Shown here: positions 33,077 to 41,411 of the stretch, in pieces
Position numbering within the stretch: position 1 is the first letter of the stretch
Layout of the letters: each line of letters begins with the position of its first letter
NCBI GenBank assembly: GCA_903891085.1
Contig: CAITDJ010000154.1
Span: 1 to 64,000, forward strand
Length of the DNA: 64,000 nucleotides
Reading direction: 5' to 3'
Source of the DNA: an uncultured Bacteroidota bacterium
GTDB lineage: Bacteria; Bacteroidota; Bacteroidia; Bacteroidales; F082
Translations under genes and position numbers: made by a program
The notes under the pieces: model-generated
The model's input: only the letters and a program-made list of their open reading frames with translations
Told to the model about the DNA's origin: nothing
Databases searched by the model: none

Positions 33077-33988
33077 CTAATTTCTGGTGGCACGAGGATG
33101 AAAACTCAGTATTGTTTCCCGTAGAAATTCACGGTTTATATGTGTATAAATTTCTGTCGTTGTGATACTTGCGTGTCCTAACATTTGTTGAACAGCCCTC
33201 AGATCTGCGCCACCTTCAAGCAGATGGGTGGCAAATGAATGTCTGAAAGTATGCGGACTGATGTTTTTTTTGATTCCTGCATTATCTGCAAGTTTTTTCA
33301 CAATCAGGAAGACCATCTGGCGGCTTATGCTTTTACCCCGATCTGTTAGAAATATAATGTCAGTTGCCTTTCGTGAGATAGCAATATGTACACGTTCGTC
33401 CGTAATATACTGATTTATAAGTGAAAGTGTATGTGCTCCGATGGGAACCAATCTTTCTTTGTCTCCCTTGCCAACGATGCGAATAAAACCTTCCTGCTGA
33501 AAAATATTACTGATTTTTAATCCGGTCAGTTCTGAAACCCTTAAACCACAACTATACAAGGTTTCGATAATTGTTTTATTTCTAAAACTGTTTTTTTGAC
33601 TCAGGTCAATGTTGGTAAGCATCAATTCAATTTCGGAGGCTGATAAAACTTCAGGAAGCTTTCGCCCGAGTCTTGGCGATGATATTAATATAGATGGGTC
33701 ATTATCAATGATTTGTTCCTGAATAAGGTAAGTGAAAAATGATTTTAATCCGGATAATATCCTGGCCTGTGAATATGCACTGAAGCCCAAATCAAACAAT
33801 TGTTTGATGAATGCCTGAATATTGTTTTTATTGATCTTTTGCAGATCAAAATCCGTATTTGAAGTTGAAAGAAATTGTGTGAAAAGAGTTAAATCGCGTG
33901 TATACGCCTCAATGGTATTGTCAGAAAGCGACTTTTCCAGCTTCAGATATGCAATATATCCTTTTTGTATGGAAGGGGTAAAGTGCAT
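33077..33988 (-). CDS. xerD: Site-specific tyrosine recombinase XerD
   Basis: A 303-aa recombinase that resolves chromosome dimers with XerC at dif. It has an N-terminal SAM-like core-binding domain (about 5-90). The catalytic residues are Arg150 (CGLRVSELTG), Lys about 174, His246 and Arg249 (HTFRHSFATHL), His272 (LGHASITTTEIYTH) and Tyr281. It is encoded alone, away from mobile elements, and has the normal housekeeping length, so a chromosomal Xer role is preferred over a phage integrase. Confidence 0.93.
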   Translation of the reverse strand: MHFTPSIQKGYIAYLKLEKSLSDNTIEAYTRDLTLFTQFLSTSNTDFDLQKINKNNIQAFIKQLFDLGFSAYSQARILSGLKSFFTYLIQEQIIDNDPSILISSPRLGRKLPEVLSASEIELMLTNIDLSQKNSFRNKTIIETLYSCGLRVSELTGLKISNIFQQEGFIRIVGKGDKERLVPIGAHTLSLINQYITDERVHIAISRKATDIIFLTDRGKSISRQMVFLIVKKLADNAGIKKNISPHTFRHSFATHLLEGGADLRAVQQMLGHASITTTEIYTHINREFLRETILSFHPRATRN

Positions 33989-34111
33989 TTTAATGTGTTG
34001 AAATTATTATGTCCATAACAATACGGTGTTACTATCACTTACAAATGCCAAAATTGAAGATAACACTTAAATTGTTGTTAATAACCAAATATTCAAACTG
34101 TTTGTAATTAA

Positions 34112-34144
34112 AAGTGCATGAATTGGAATCCAAATCATGCACTT
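34112..34144. terminator. Terminator of the serC operon
   Basis: A 10-bp perfect outer stem (AAGTGCATGA/TCATGCACTT) with inner TTGG/CCAA pairs. On the minus strand it is followed by TTTTAATT. It lies 22 nt after the stop of the small winged-helix gene. Confidence 0.8.
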
Positions 34145-34165
34145 CTAAGGCCTATTTGAAAGAAA

Positions 34166-34342
34166 CTATAAAGGAGCGTAGCAGCAACGAACAGGAGAAT
34201 GAATGACTCCGGAATCTTTCAGTGATTTAATGGCTTTTTCAACATCTTTCTTGTCAATACCGGTTATTTCTGCGATCTCACCAGGTCTGAGTGGTTTAGT
34301 AGCCGATTTCAAGCTTTGAAGAACTTTTTCTTTTGTTTCCAT
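34166..34342 (-). CDS. Small winged-helix DNA-binding-like protein
   Basis: A 58-aa protein: helical start METKEKVLQSLK, then LRPGEIAEITG, IDKKDVEKAIKSLKDSG and a C-terminal wing VIHSPVRCCYAPL. This is the pattern of small MarR/ArsR-like winged-helix proteins seen in anaerobes, ending in CYYAPx. No metal site is evident, though two Cys are adjacent. It lies 17 nt after the DUF1015 gene as the last member of the serine operon and is followed by a terminator. Its target is unknown. Confidence 0.8.
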   Translation of the reverse strand: METKEKVLQSLKSATKPLRPGEIAEITGIDKKDVEKAIKSLKDSGVIHSPVRCCYAPL

Positions 34343-34359
34343 TGTTGTGATCTGTTTGT

Positions 34360-35607
34360 TTAATCAAGTGAATGAATGACCAATCCTGACCTGAGTTTCG
34401 GTTCGAACCAGGTCGTTTTGGGTGGCATAATATTACCCGAATTGGCAATATCAATTAATTGTTTCATTGAAACGGGAAATAGTGCAAATGCAGCGGCCAT
34501 TTCCCCTGAATCTACACGATTTTTCAACTCAGCTAATCCTCTGATTCCACCAACAAAATCGATTCGTTTAGAACGGCGCAGGTCGGTTATATCAAGTAAA
34601 GGATTCAATACCTGATTGGTGAGGATAGTTACATCAAGTACACCTATTGGATCATTATCATCGTAAGTGCCTGGCTTTGCCTTAAGTGAATACCATTTAC
34701 CGGACAAATACATCGAAAAATTGTGTAAACCAGAAGGATGATAGATTTCAGTTCCAATTTCTTTTACCCCAAAGTTTTCCTGAAGTTTTTCGATAAATTG
34801 TTCAGCATTGTTCCCGTTTAAATCCGTAACTACTCTATTATAATCAATGATAGTGAGCTGATTGTCAGGAAAATGAACTGCCAGAAAAAAGTTATACTCT
34901 TCTTGTCCGGTATGATTTGGATTATTGCTCTTTTTTTCATTTCCAACCAGGGCGGCAGCGGCAGTGCGGTGGTGCCCGTCAGCAACATAAGTTGCAGGCA
35001 ATTTTCCAAACAGGTTTATTATTTGCTGAATTGTTGCTGGATCTTCAATTACCCAAAAATGATGCCCAAAACCATCATTGGAAATAAAATCAAAGATGGG
35101 CTTGTTATTCGTAACAACATCTTTAACAATCGTATCAATTTCAAGCTGAGCAGGATAAGTAAAAAAAACTGGCTCCATATTGGCATTGGTAATCCGAACA
35201 TGTTTCATCCGATCTTCTTCCTTATCAGGACGGGTTAGCTCATGCTTTTTAATAACATTGTGCATATAGTCATCCACACTGGCGCATCCAACTATTCCGA
35301 ATTGTGTTTTCCCGTTCATTGTTTGCGCGTAGATATACAGATATTCTTTTTCGTCCTGAATAAGCCAGCCGTTCTTGCGAAATAATTCAAGGTTTTCCTT
35401 AGCTTTGTTGTATACAACTTCACTGTGCAAATCAATTTCAACCGGAAGGTCAATTTCAGGTTTAATGATATGTAATAAACTATATTGATTGCCTGCTGCT
35501 TCAATCCGTGCTTCATTCGAATCGAGCACATCATAGGGTCTTGAAGCCAATTCCTTTACAATATCAACAGGTGGCCGCCAGCCTTTAAATGCTTTTAATA
35601 ATGCCAT
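34360..35607 (-). CDS. DUF1015 family protein
   Basis: A 415-aa cytoplasmic protein. The family hallmark is YVADGHHRTAAAAL near the middle, preceded by the PIFDFISNDGFGHHFWVI segment. The N-terminus begins LLKAFKGWRPP. The biochemical role is unknown, but in Bacteroidota it is regularly found next to serA and serC, suggesting a link to serine or PLP metabolism. Here it is the fourth gene of that operon, between a four-helix bundle gene and a small winged-helix gene. Confidence 0.92.
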   Translation of the reverse strand: MALLKAFKGWRPPVDIVKELASRPYDVLDSNEARIEAAGNQYSLLHIIKPEIDLPVEIDLHSEVVYNKAKENLELFRKNGWLIQDEKEYLYIYAQTMNGKTQFGIVGCASVDDYMHNVIKKHELTRPDKEEDRMKHVRITNANMEPVFFTYPAQLEIDTIVKDVVTNNKPIFDFISNDGFGHHFWVIEDPATIQQIINLFGKLPATYVADGHHRTAAAALVGNEKKSNNPNHTGQEEYNFFLAVHFPDNQLTIIDYNRVVTDLNGNNAEQFIEKLQENFGVKEIGTEIYHPSGLHNFSMYLSGKWYSLKAKPGTYDDNDPIGVLDVTILTNQVLNPLLDITDLRRSKRIDFVGGIRGLAELKNRVDSGEMAAAFALFPVSMKQLIDIANSGNIMPPKTTWFEPKLRSGLVIHSLD

Positions 35608-35627
35608 AAATAGTATTTTATCGGTTT

Positions 35628-36068
35628 TTACCAGGTTTTTACATGCATTGATTCTTCTTCATATTGCGGGTCATAATTACTGTCATTGTTTTTCTGCAGG
35701 GATGTAATTAGCGCACCAAGCATTTTTGTCATTTCCATGAGTTGATTGCGCGATTCAATTTCCTGATCTTCAGAAATATAACTGCATCTGACGGCAATAG
35801 AAGTCAAAACAAGGCATTCACGCACCGAAGATTTTGCCAGTTTAAGTTGCTCAACAAATTGAATCTTATTAAAGGCAGATCCTTCAGCAATATAAACAGG
35901 AATTTGTTGTGCAATTTTATGAATTCTTCCATAAAATGAATTGTGTGGGTTGTCCGGGGATTCCTGAAAGCTGTCATGAACCCAAACTACATAATCAATG
36001 GCCTTGTTATAGATTCTGAGATCTTCGAATCTGAAGAAGATGGGGGCTTTTGTAAATTGTGTATTCAT
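35628..36068 (-). CDS. Four-helix bundle protein inserted in the serine operon
   Basis: A 146-aa protein from the ATG at 36068 (MNTQFTKAPIFFRFEDLRIYNKAIDYVVWV); an earlier in-frame Met at 36101 is less likely. FEDLRIYNKAIDYV and GRIHKIAQQIPVYIAEGSAFNKIQFVEQLKLAKSSVRECL are typical of the 23S-IVS-related four-helix bundle family. Function is unknown. It separates serA from DUF1015, genes that usually neighbour each other, which points to a late insertion. The tail is acidic and ends in MHVKTW. Confidence 0.88.
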   Translation of the reverse strand: MNTQFTKAPIFFRFEDLRIYNKAIDYVVWVHDSFQESPDNPHNSFYGRIHKIAQQIPVYIAEGSAFNKIQFVEQLKLAKSSVRECLVLTSIAVRCSYISEDQEIESRNQLMEMTKMLGALITSLQKNNDSNYDPQYEEESMHVKTW

Positions 36069-36131
36069 TAGAATAGGGTATAAATAAACGGGTGGTTTCA
36101 AATTGATGTTTTTGAAGCCACCATTGATTGA

Positions 36132-37049
36132 TTAGTTAACTTTAAACCGTATATCATTGTTTTCAAAAAATGCAATGATCTGATTGGCAGCCGCAATTCC
36201 GGCGTTGATGTTGGCTTCTTCTGTTTGCGCACCCATTTTCTTTGGTGAAAAGAATAGTCTTTTTGAGTATTCAGTTAATGCTGATGCACAATCAGGTTGA
36301 ACGTCGGAAACATAGCAGAAGTCTTTTCGGTCAGCAAAAATCCTTATGAGATCATCTTCGTTGATTACCTCTTTACGTGCCGTATTGATCAAAACAGCAT
36401 TTCCAGGCATGCTTGAAAGTAATGCGTAGTTGATTGATTTTTTTGTTTCAGCAGTTGCAGGTATGTGTAAGGAAACAAATTGACAGGTTTTATATAATTC
36501 TTCAACAGAACCAAGTACAGTTACACCATCTTTTTCGATTTCCTGTTTCGATACAAATGGATCAAAGGCAAAAACATGCATCCCGAATCCTTTGGCGATC
36601 CGTGCGACATTTTTTCCGACATTTCCATAGGCATGAATACCGATATTCTTGTCTTTCAATTCGGTGCCTGATGAACCATCAAAGTGATTTCTTAATTGAA
36701 AAATAACCATGCCAAATACCAGTTCAGCAACAGCATTGCTGTTTTGACCGGGAGTATTCATCACAACAACACCTTTTTCAGTAGCTGCTGCCAGATCAAC
36801 ATTGTCGTATCCGGCACCTGCACGTACAACAATTTTCAGATTTTTGCCATTGTCAATAACATCCTTGTCGACTTTGTCGCTTCTTATGATTACAGCATCT
36901 GCATCCTGAGCTGCTAGTATAAAATCAGATTGCTGGGTATACTTTTCCAGAAACACACAGTTGTAGTTTGCTTTTGCAAAAATTGCTTTGATTTGATCGG
37001 AAGCGACTTTGGCAAAAGGCTTATCTGTAGCAACGAGTACTTTTTTCAT
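36132..37049 (-). CDS. serA: D-3-phosphoglycerate dehydrogenase
   Basis: First enzyme of serine synthesis; 305 aa, the short form without an ACT domain. The NAD-binding motif is [18 protein letters not shown], substrate-binding Arg lies in [12 protein letters not shown], and [14 protein letters not shown] carries the second catalytic Arg. The C-terminus has [19 protein letters not shown], where classical enzymes have a catalytic His; this PKKMGAQT form is typical of Bacteroidota. It lies 27 nt after serC in the same operon. Confidence 0.94.
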   Translation of the reverse strand: MKKVLVATDKPFAKVASDQIKAIFAKANYNCVFLEKYTQQSDFILAAQDADAVIIRSDKVDKDVIDNGKNLKIVVRAGAGYDNVDLAAATEKGVVVMNTPGQNSNAVAELVFGMVIFQLRNHFDGSSGTELKDKNIGIHAYGNVGKNVARIAKGFGMHVFAFDPFVSKQEIEKDGVTVLGSVEELYKTCQFVSLHIPATAETKKSINYALLSSMPGNAVLINTARKEVINEDDLIRIFADRKDFCYVSDVQPDCASALTEYSKRLFFSPKKMGAQTEEANINAGIAAANQIIAFFENNDIRFKVN

Positions 37050-37076
37050 AAATAGTTGTTTTACAATTATTTAATA

Positions 37077-38150
37077 TTATTTTTTCATATTTTCAAATTC
37101 CTGCATCACAGCTACCAATGCTTCAACACTTTCGTAAGGAAGTGCATTATAGATGGAAGCCCTGAATCCACCGACATCGCGGTGTCCCGGAAGACCTACC
37201 ATTCCACGTGAAGATGCGAAATCGCTGAATTCTTTTTCGAACGGAACGTATGCATCTGTCATAACAAAGCAAACATTCATTCTTGATCGATCCTCTTTCA
37301 AAGGAACTGTCGCTATGAACAATGGGTTACGATCAATTTCGTTATACAATAAATCAGCTTTGCGAATGTTAACTTTCTCCATCTCAGCAACACCACCCAT
37401 ATTTTTTAGCCATTTCAGGGTTTGCAATGCTGCGAAAATGGGCACAACCGGAGGTGTATTAAACATCGATTCCTTATCGATGTGTGTTTTATAATTCAAC
37501 ATAGTCGGTATCTTGCGATCAACTTTACCGAGAATATCGTTTTTAATGATCACAAAGGTTACACCGGCAGGGGCAAGGTTTTTTTGAGCACCACCATAAA
37601 TCAAGGCATATTTTGAAACGTCAATTACCCGGCTGAAAATATCGGATGACATGTCAGCAACTAACGGAACAGGTGATTCAATTTGATGCAGGATTTCGGT
37701 TCCGAAAATGGTGTTGTTTGTGGTGATATGGAAATAGTCGGCATCGGCAGGGATATTGAATCCCTTCGGGATATAGTTGAAGTTTTTGTCCTCTGATGAG
37801 GCAACAACTTCCACCTCGCCAAAGCCTTTGGCTTCTTTAATGGCCTTACGGGCCCATTCACCTGTGTTGAGGTACGCTGCTTTCTTTGAAAGAAGATTAA
37901 ATGGTATCATACTGAATTGCAGACTTGCACCACCTCCCAGAAAAACAACCGAATATCCTTCGGGAATATTTAATAATTCTTTAAACAGGGATTGGGCTTC
38001 TTCAACAACTGCAATAAACTGTTTGCTTCGGTGTGAAACCTCCATAAGTGATAAACCCATACCAGCAAAGTCGATCAGCGCTTTGGCTGTGTTTTCAATC
38101 GTGTAGTGAGGCAGGATGGATGGTCCTGCATAAAAATTGTGTTTTTTCAT
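37077..38150 (-). CDS. serC: Phosphoserine aminotransferase
   Basis: Converts 3-phosphohydroxypyruvate to phosphoserine with PLP; 357 aa. It starts with [13 protein letters not shown], and has [23 protein letters not shown], the Schiff-base Lys in [17 protein letters not shown] and the C-terminal [20 protein letters not shown]. It heads the operon serC - serA - four-helix - DUF1015 - winged-helix. It diverges from the acyl-CoA reductase gene across 133 nt of AT-rich DNA that must hold both promoters. Confidence 0.95.
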   Translation of the reverse strand: MKKHNFYAGPSILPHYTIENTAKALIDFAGMGLSLMEVSHRSKQFIAVVEEAQSLFKELLNIPEGYSVVFLGGGASLQFSMIPFNLLSKKAAYLNTGEWARKAIKEAKGFGEVEVVASSEDKNFNYIPKGFNIPADADYFHITTNNTIFGTEILHQIESPVPLVADMSSDIFSRVIDVSKYALIYGGAQKNLAPAGVTFVIIKNDILGKVDRKIPTMLNYKTHIDKESMFNTPPVVPIFAALQTLKWLKNMGGVAEMEKVNIRKADLLYNEIDRNPLFIATVPLKEDRSRMNVCFVMTDAYVPFEKEFSDFASSRGMVGLPGHRDVGGFRASIYNALPYESVEALVAVMQEFENMKK

Positions 38151-38283
38151 AATTGAAAAGAATTAATATTTATCAGTAAAATTAGCCATTTTGAATTACG
38201 ACAAAGGTAAAATAATTCATTTATTGTGAAAAAATTAACTAACAAAAAAAATCTAATTTCGCCGGACTTTTTATTTAGTAAAT

Positions 38284-39366
38284 ATGATGAATTCTAAGGA
38301 GAGATTGGCGGCATTTTGTCGGTTGGGGAACCTGTTAAAAATCGTGATTCCACCTGAAAATCGATGTATAAGTGACAATATTATTGTCCCGTCTCATGAG
38401 GAGCAAAAAGCCCTTGATGAATTGCAACTGGCGGTTTCAGCAAGCATACACCATAACCCATGGTTCACTCCGACAGGTATTTATCAGGCTATCGAAGGAC
38501 TCAATGTTTTATTGGAAACTGTAATCCTTTCAAATTGGGCAAATTTTTACAATATACCTGACAAAGCTCAATCGAAAAGAGTTGGAGTAGTTATGGCTGG
38601 AAATATTCCTGCGGTTGGGTTCCATGATTTTTTATGTGTGCTTATTTCCGGAAATATTTTTGTTGGTAAACTCTCGGGTGCAGATATGTTCCTGATTCCT
38701 GCCATCGCACAACTATTAGTTGCCATAGATGGCAGGTTTAGTCCTTATATATTTTTCACAACTGAGCGACTTTCCGGATTTGATTACGTTATCGCCACTG
38801 GTAGTACAAATACATCGAGGTATTTCAATTATTATTTTGGCAAATATCCGAACATAATACGTTCAAACAGAAATAGTATCGCCGTCTTATCAGGTAATGA
38901 AACAACAGAAGAGTTACAATTGTTGGCAACTGATGTTTTTAGTTATTTTGGATTGGGTTGCCGCAATGTGTCGCTATTATTTGTTCCGGGTGGGTATAAT
39001 TTTGAAAAAATGCTTGAGATTTTCACCCATAATCCGGAACTTATTAACCACTCGAAATACTTTAATAATTATGAATATAACAAAGCAATACTGTTAATCA
39101 ATGCTATCAGTCATTATGACAATGGAACGGTTTTGTTGAAAGAAGATGAATCCATCAGTTCCTCGGTTTCGGTGTTGCATTATAAATTTTACAATAATGT
39201 TGATGAAGTTAACCAATGGATTGACTCAAATGGGGAACGAATACAGTGTGTTGTTTCGGGAAGCAAAAAGGTTTGTCATTCCATTCCGTACGGTCAATCC
39301 CAAACACCCATTGTATCAGACTATGCAGATGGAGTTGATACCATGAAATTTTTGTTAAGTCTGTAA
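38284..39366 (+). CDS. Acyl-CoA reductase-like protein (LuxC/ALDH type)
   Basis: A 360-aa cytoplasmic protein related to the LuxC acyl-CoA reductase/aldehyde dehydrogenase fold. Visible motifs are GVVMAGNIPAVGFHDFLCVLISGN (nucleotide-binding strand), IATGSTNTSRYFNYYFG, and a candidate catalytic Cys in FGLGCRNVSLLFVP. This gene often neighbours serC in Bacteroidota. The physiological substrate is unknown. Two ATGs (38284, 38287) are adjacent. Confidence 0.85.
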   Translation: MMNSKERLAAFCRLGNLLKIVIPPENRCISDNIIVPSHEEQKALDELQLAVSASIHHNPWFTPTGIYQAIEGLNVLLETVILSNWANFYNIPDKAQSKRVGVVMAGNIPAVGFHDFLCVLISGNIFVGKLSGADMFLIPAIAQLLVAIDGRFSPYIFFTTERLSGFDYVIATGSTNTSRYFNYYFGKYPNIIRSNRNSIAVLSGNETTEELQLLATDVFSYFGLGCRNVSLLFVPGGYNFEKMLEIFTHNPELINHSKYFNNYEYNKAILLINAISHYDNGTVLLKEDESISSSVSVLHYKFYNNVDEVNQWIDSNGERIQCVVSGSKKVCHSIPYGQSQTPIVSDYADGVDTMKFLLSL

Positions 39367-39548
39367 AATGCCGGAATTTTTCGAATGATAATCATCAAAA
39401 TGCACTGTCATTTGTAGTAGTATTTCACAATTTAATTCCCTAAATTTTTTGTAAATATGGTTAAATAACTGTAAATGAATAAGATACATTCCTTGTATGA
39501 AAAAGGTAAAAAAAGAAAAGAAAATTAGGAATATTTGAAGAAACATCT

Positions 39549-39556
39549 TAATTTTG
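39549..39556 (+). promoter_or_regulatory. Candidate -7 box of rpmE2
   Basis: TAATTTTG fits TAnnTTTG and lies 29 nt before the L31 start. A TTTG at 39534 is too close to serve as -33. The rest of the 219-bp gap is AT-rich with no other signal. Confidence 0.4.
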
Positions 39557-39585
39557 CAGCCCTAAAAATATAAGAAATTTTAGCA

Positions 39586-39840
39586 ATGAGAAAAGACATT
39601 CACCCAAAAGATTACCGTTTAGTTGTGTTTAAAGATATGTCAAACGATTATACTTTCCTTTCACGATCAACTGTGAAAACGAAAGAATCGATAGTTTGGG
39701 AAGACGGTAAAGAGTACCCGGTTGTAAAACTTGAAATTTCACATACTTCCCATCCATATTATACTGGTAAGATGAAATTGGTTGATTCAGCTGGTCGTGT
39801 TGATAAATTCAAAACCAGATACAAAAAACGTTACGAGTAG
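39586..39840 (+). CDS. rpmE2: 50S ribosomal protein L31, type B
   Basis: An 84-aa ribosomal protein starting [20 protein letters not shown], with [21 protein letters not shown]. It lacks the zinc-binding CxxC of the A-type protein, so it is the zinc-independent paralogue. It is monocistronic with a terminator directly after. Confidence 0.97.
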   Translation: MRKDIHPKDYRLVVFKDMSNDYTFLSRSTVKTKESIVWEDGKEYPVVKLEISHTSHPYYTGKMKLVDSAGRVDKFKTRYKKRYE

Positions 39841-39866
39841 TCTATCGTTTTTAGCAAGTTTTTATT

Positions 39867-39902
39867 TAAAAAGCTCATATCAGGCGGTATGGGCTTTTTT
39901 AC
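39867..39902 (+). terminator. Terminator of rpmE2
   Basis: An A-rich stem (AAAAAGCTCATAT/GTATGGGCTTTTTT) with G-U pairs and a long T-run, 27 nt after the stop. Confidence 0.8.
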
Positions 39903-40058
39903 TTTTTAAAGCGTTTTCTTGATAAACGAGCTCTTCAATCCTTAAATGGAAATTAAGAAGGAAAAATATTGGATTTTTAGAAACAATTTGGAGAGTTTCA
40001 CGTTAATTTCCTATATTTGTTTTGTAAAGAAAAAATACAGTAATTAACTCAATTTACC

Positions 40059-41249
40059 ATGAATTACATTCTCTTCGATAGTTCAAACAGGTCAAATTTA
40101 TTGCCTTTGGTATTTACTCGTCCGGTGGCTGATTTACTTTTTGGAATACTTAGCATACGCGAAAAATGGGAGACCTACCTAGGTGCTAAAACATCAAGTT
40201 TAACCGAAGGCTATTTGCAATCAAAATTTCCACTTGTGGAAACGGATCAAAATATCCTGATCAATGGCTCAGTTTGTCCAACGAAGGATTTAGTTAAAGA
40301 AATTACTAAACTAAAATCAGGCTACTCATTGATCAATGGTGAGTCGGTCATTGCCATGTGTCTGTCGGCACACGAATTAAAACTGTTGGGAGATCCTGAC
40401 AGTACATTTGAATGCCAGACAATTGAAACGAAACTCGAGTTTGTTAAAATTGAAAACATCTGGGATTTGTTTAACCTAAATGAGAGAGCAATCAAAGATG
40501 ATTTTGATCTGCTAACTACGGGTCGTAAGTCACAGAAGATCAGTCCTTCAAATCGTGTTATTAACCCTGAGAATATTTTTATTGAAGAAGGTGCCATCGT
40601 GGAATTCGCAATACTAAATGCATCAAAAGGACCAATATACGTTGGAAAGGATGCTGAAATAATGGAAGGAGCCAAAATTAGGGGGCCTTTTGCCATGCGT
40701 GAACATTCTGTACTAAAAATGGATGCGAAGATTTACGGTCCCACGACCGTTGGGCCATATTCAAAAGTGGGAGGTGAAGTAACAAGTTCAGTAATATTTG
40801 GTTATTCAAATAAGGTACACGATGGTTTTTTAGGCCATTCTGTCATTGGAGAATGGTGTAATATAGGGGCAGATACCAATACTTCCAACCTTAAGAATAC
40901 TTACGAAGAAGTGAAACTATGGAGTTATCCTGATGAGAGTTTTGTTTCGACCGGATTACAGTTCTGCGGAACTATCATGGGCGATCACACGAAATGCGGA
41001 ATTAATACCATGTTCAATACAGGAACAGTCGTGGGTGTGAATGTAAATGTTTATGGCTCTGGATTCCAACGAAATTTTATTCCCTCATTTACCTGGGGAG
41101 GGACGCAGGGATTTGCTGACTTTGAACTTAAAAAAGCCTTCAGAATTGCCGAAGCTGTTTTTAACCGTCGCTCCAAGGTTTTTGGGAAAATCGATAAAGA
41201 TATTCTTATCGAAATCTATGGTCTTACACATAATAATCGACGAGCCTGA
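40059..41249 (+). CDS. Sugar-1-phosphate nucleotidyltransferase (GlmU-like)
   Basis: A 396-aa two-domain protein. The N-terminal half begins MNYILFDSSNRSNLLPLVFTRPVADL, an atypical nucleotidyltransferase-like region. The C-terminal half (about 180-370) is a left-handed beta-helix with hexapeptide repeats (for example GPIYVGKDAEIMEGAKIRG, GPTTVGPYSKVGGEV, IIMGDHTKCGINTM). It is the GlmU family protein of Bacteroidota. Whether it activates sugar phosphates or acetylates is uncertain, because the classical GxG-T-R-M loop is not seen at the N-terminus. Confidence 0.85.
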   Translation: MNYILFDSSNRSNLLPLVFTRPVADLLFGILSIREKWETYLGAKTSSLTEGYLQSKFPLVETDQNILINGSVCPTKDLVKEITKLKSGYSLINGESVIAMCLSAHELKLLGDPDSTFECQTIETKLEFVKIENIWDLFNLNERAIKDDFDLLTTGRKSQKISPSNRVINPENIFIEEGAIVEFAILNASKGPIYVGKDAEIMEGAKIRGPFAMREHSVLKMDAKIYGPTTVGPYSKVGGEVTSSVIFGYSNKVHDGFLGHSVIGEWCNIGADTNTSNLKNTYEEVKLWSYPDESFVSTGLQFCGTIMGDHTKCGINTMFNTGTVVGVNVNVYGSGFQRNFIPSFTWGGTQGFADFELKKAFRIAEAVFNRRSKVFGKIDKDILIEIYGLTHNNRRA

Positions 41250-41411
41250 TATTCGCTGGCACATTTATTGAACCAATAAGAGTGATTTATTTTTCATGTT
41301 GCAATTATTGCTGATAATCAGCCTATTGCTTCTTTGGGTAGAGAATTTATTCTTTACTTGTTTGGAAAAATGTAAAATATATCATTAACCTGTCATATTG
41401 TCTTAATTTTT

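Noticed and set aside
33077-33988. XerD-like recombinase as a mobile-element integrase
   Set aside because: Normal Xer length and motifs, with no mobile-element genes or repeats around it; housekeeping role preferred.
41296-41388. Hydrophobic 30-residue frame MLQLLLIISLLLLW upstream of lon
   Set aside because: No ribosome-binding site, and AT-rich DNA gives such frames by chance; no support for a small membrane peptide.
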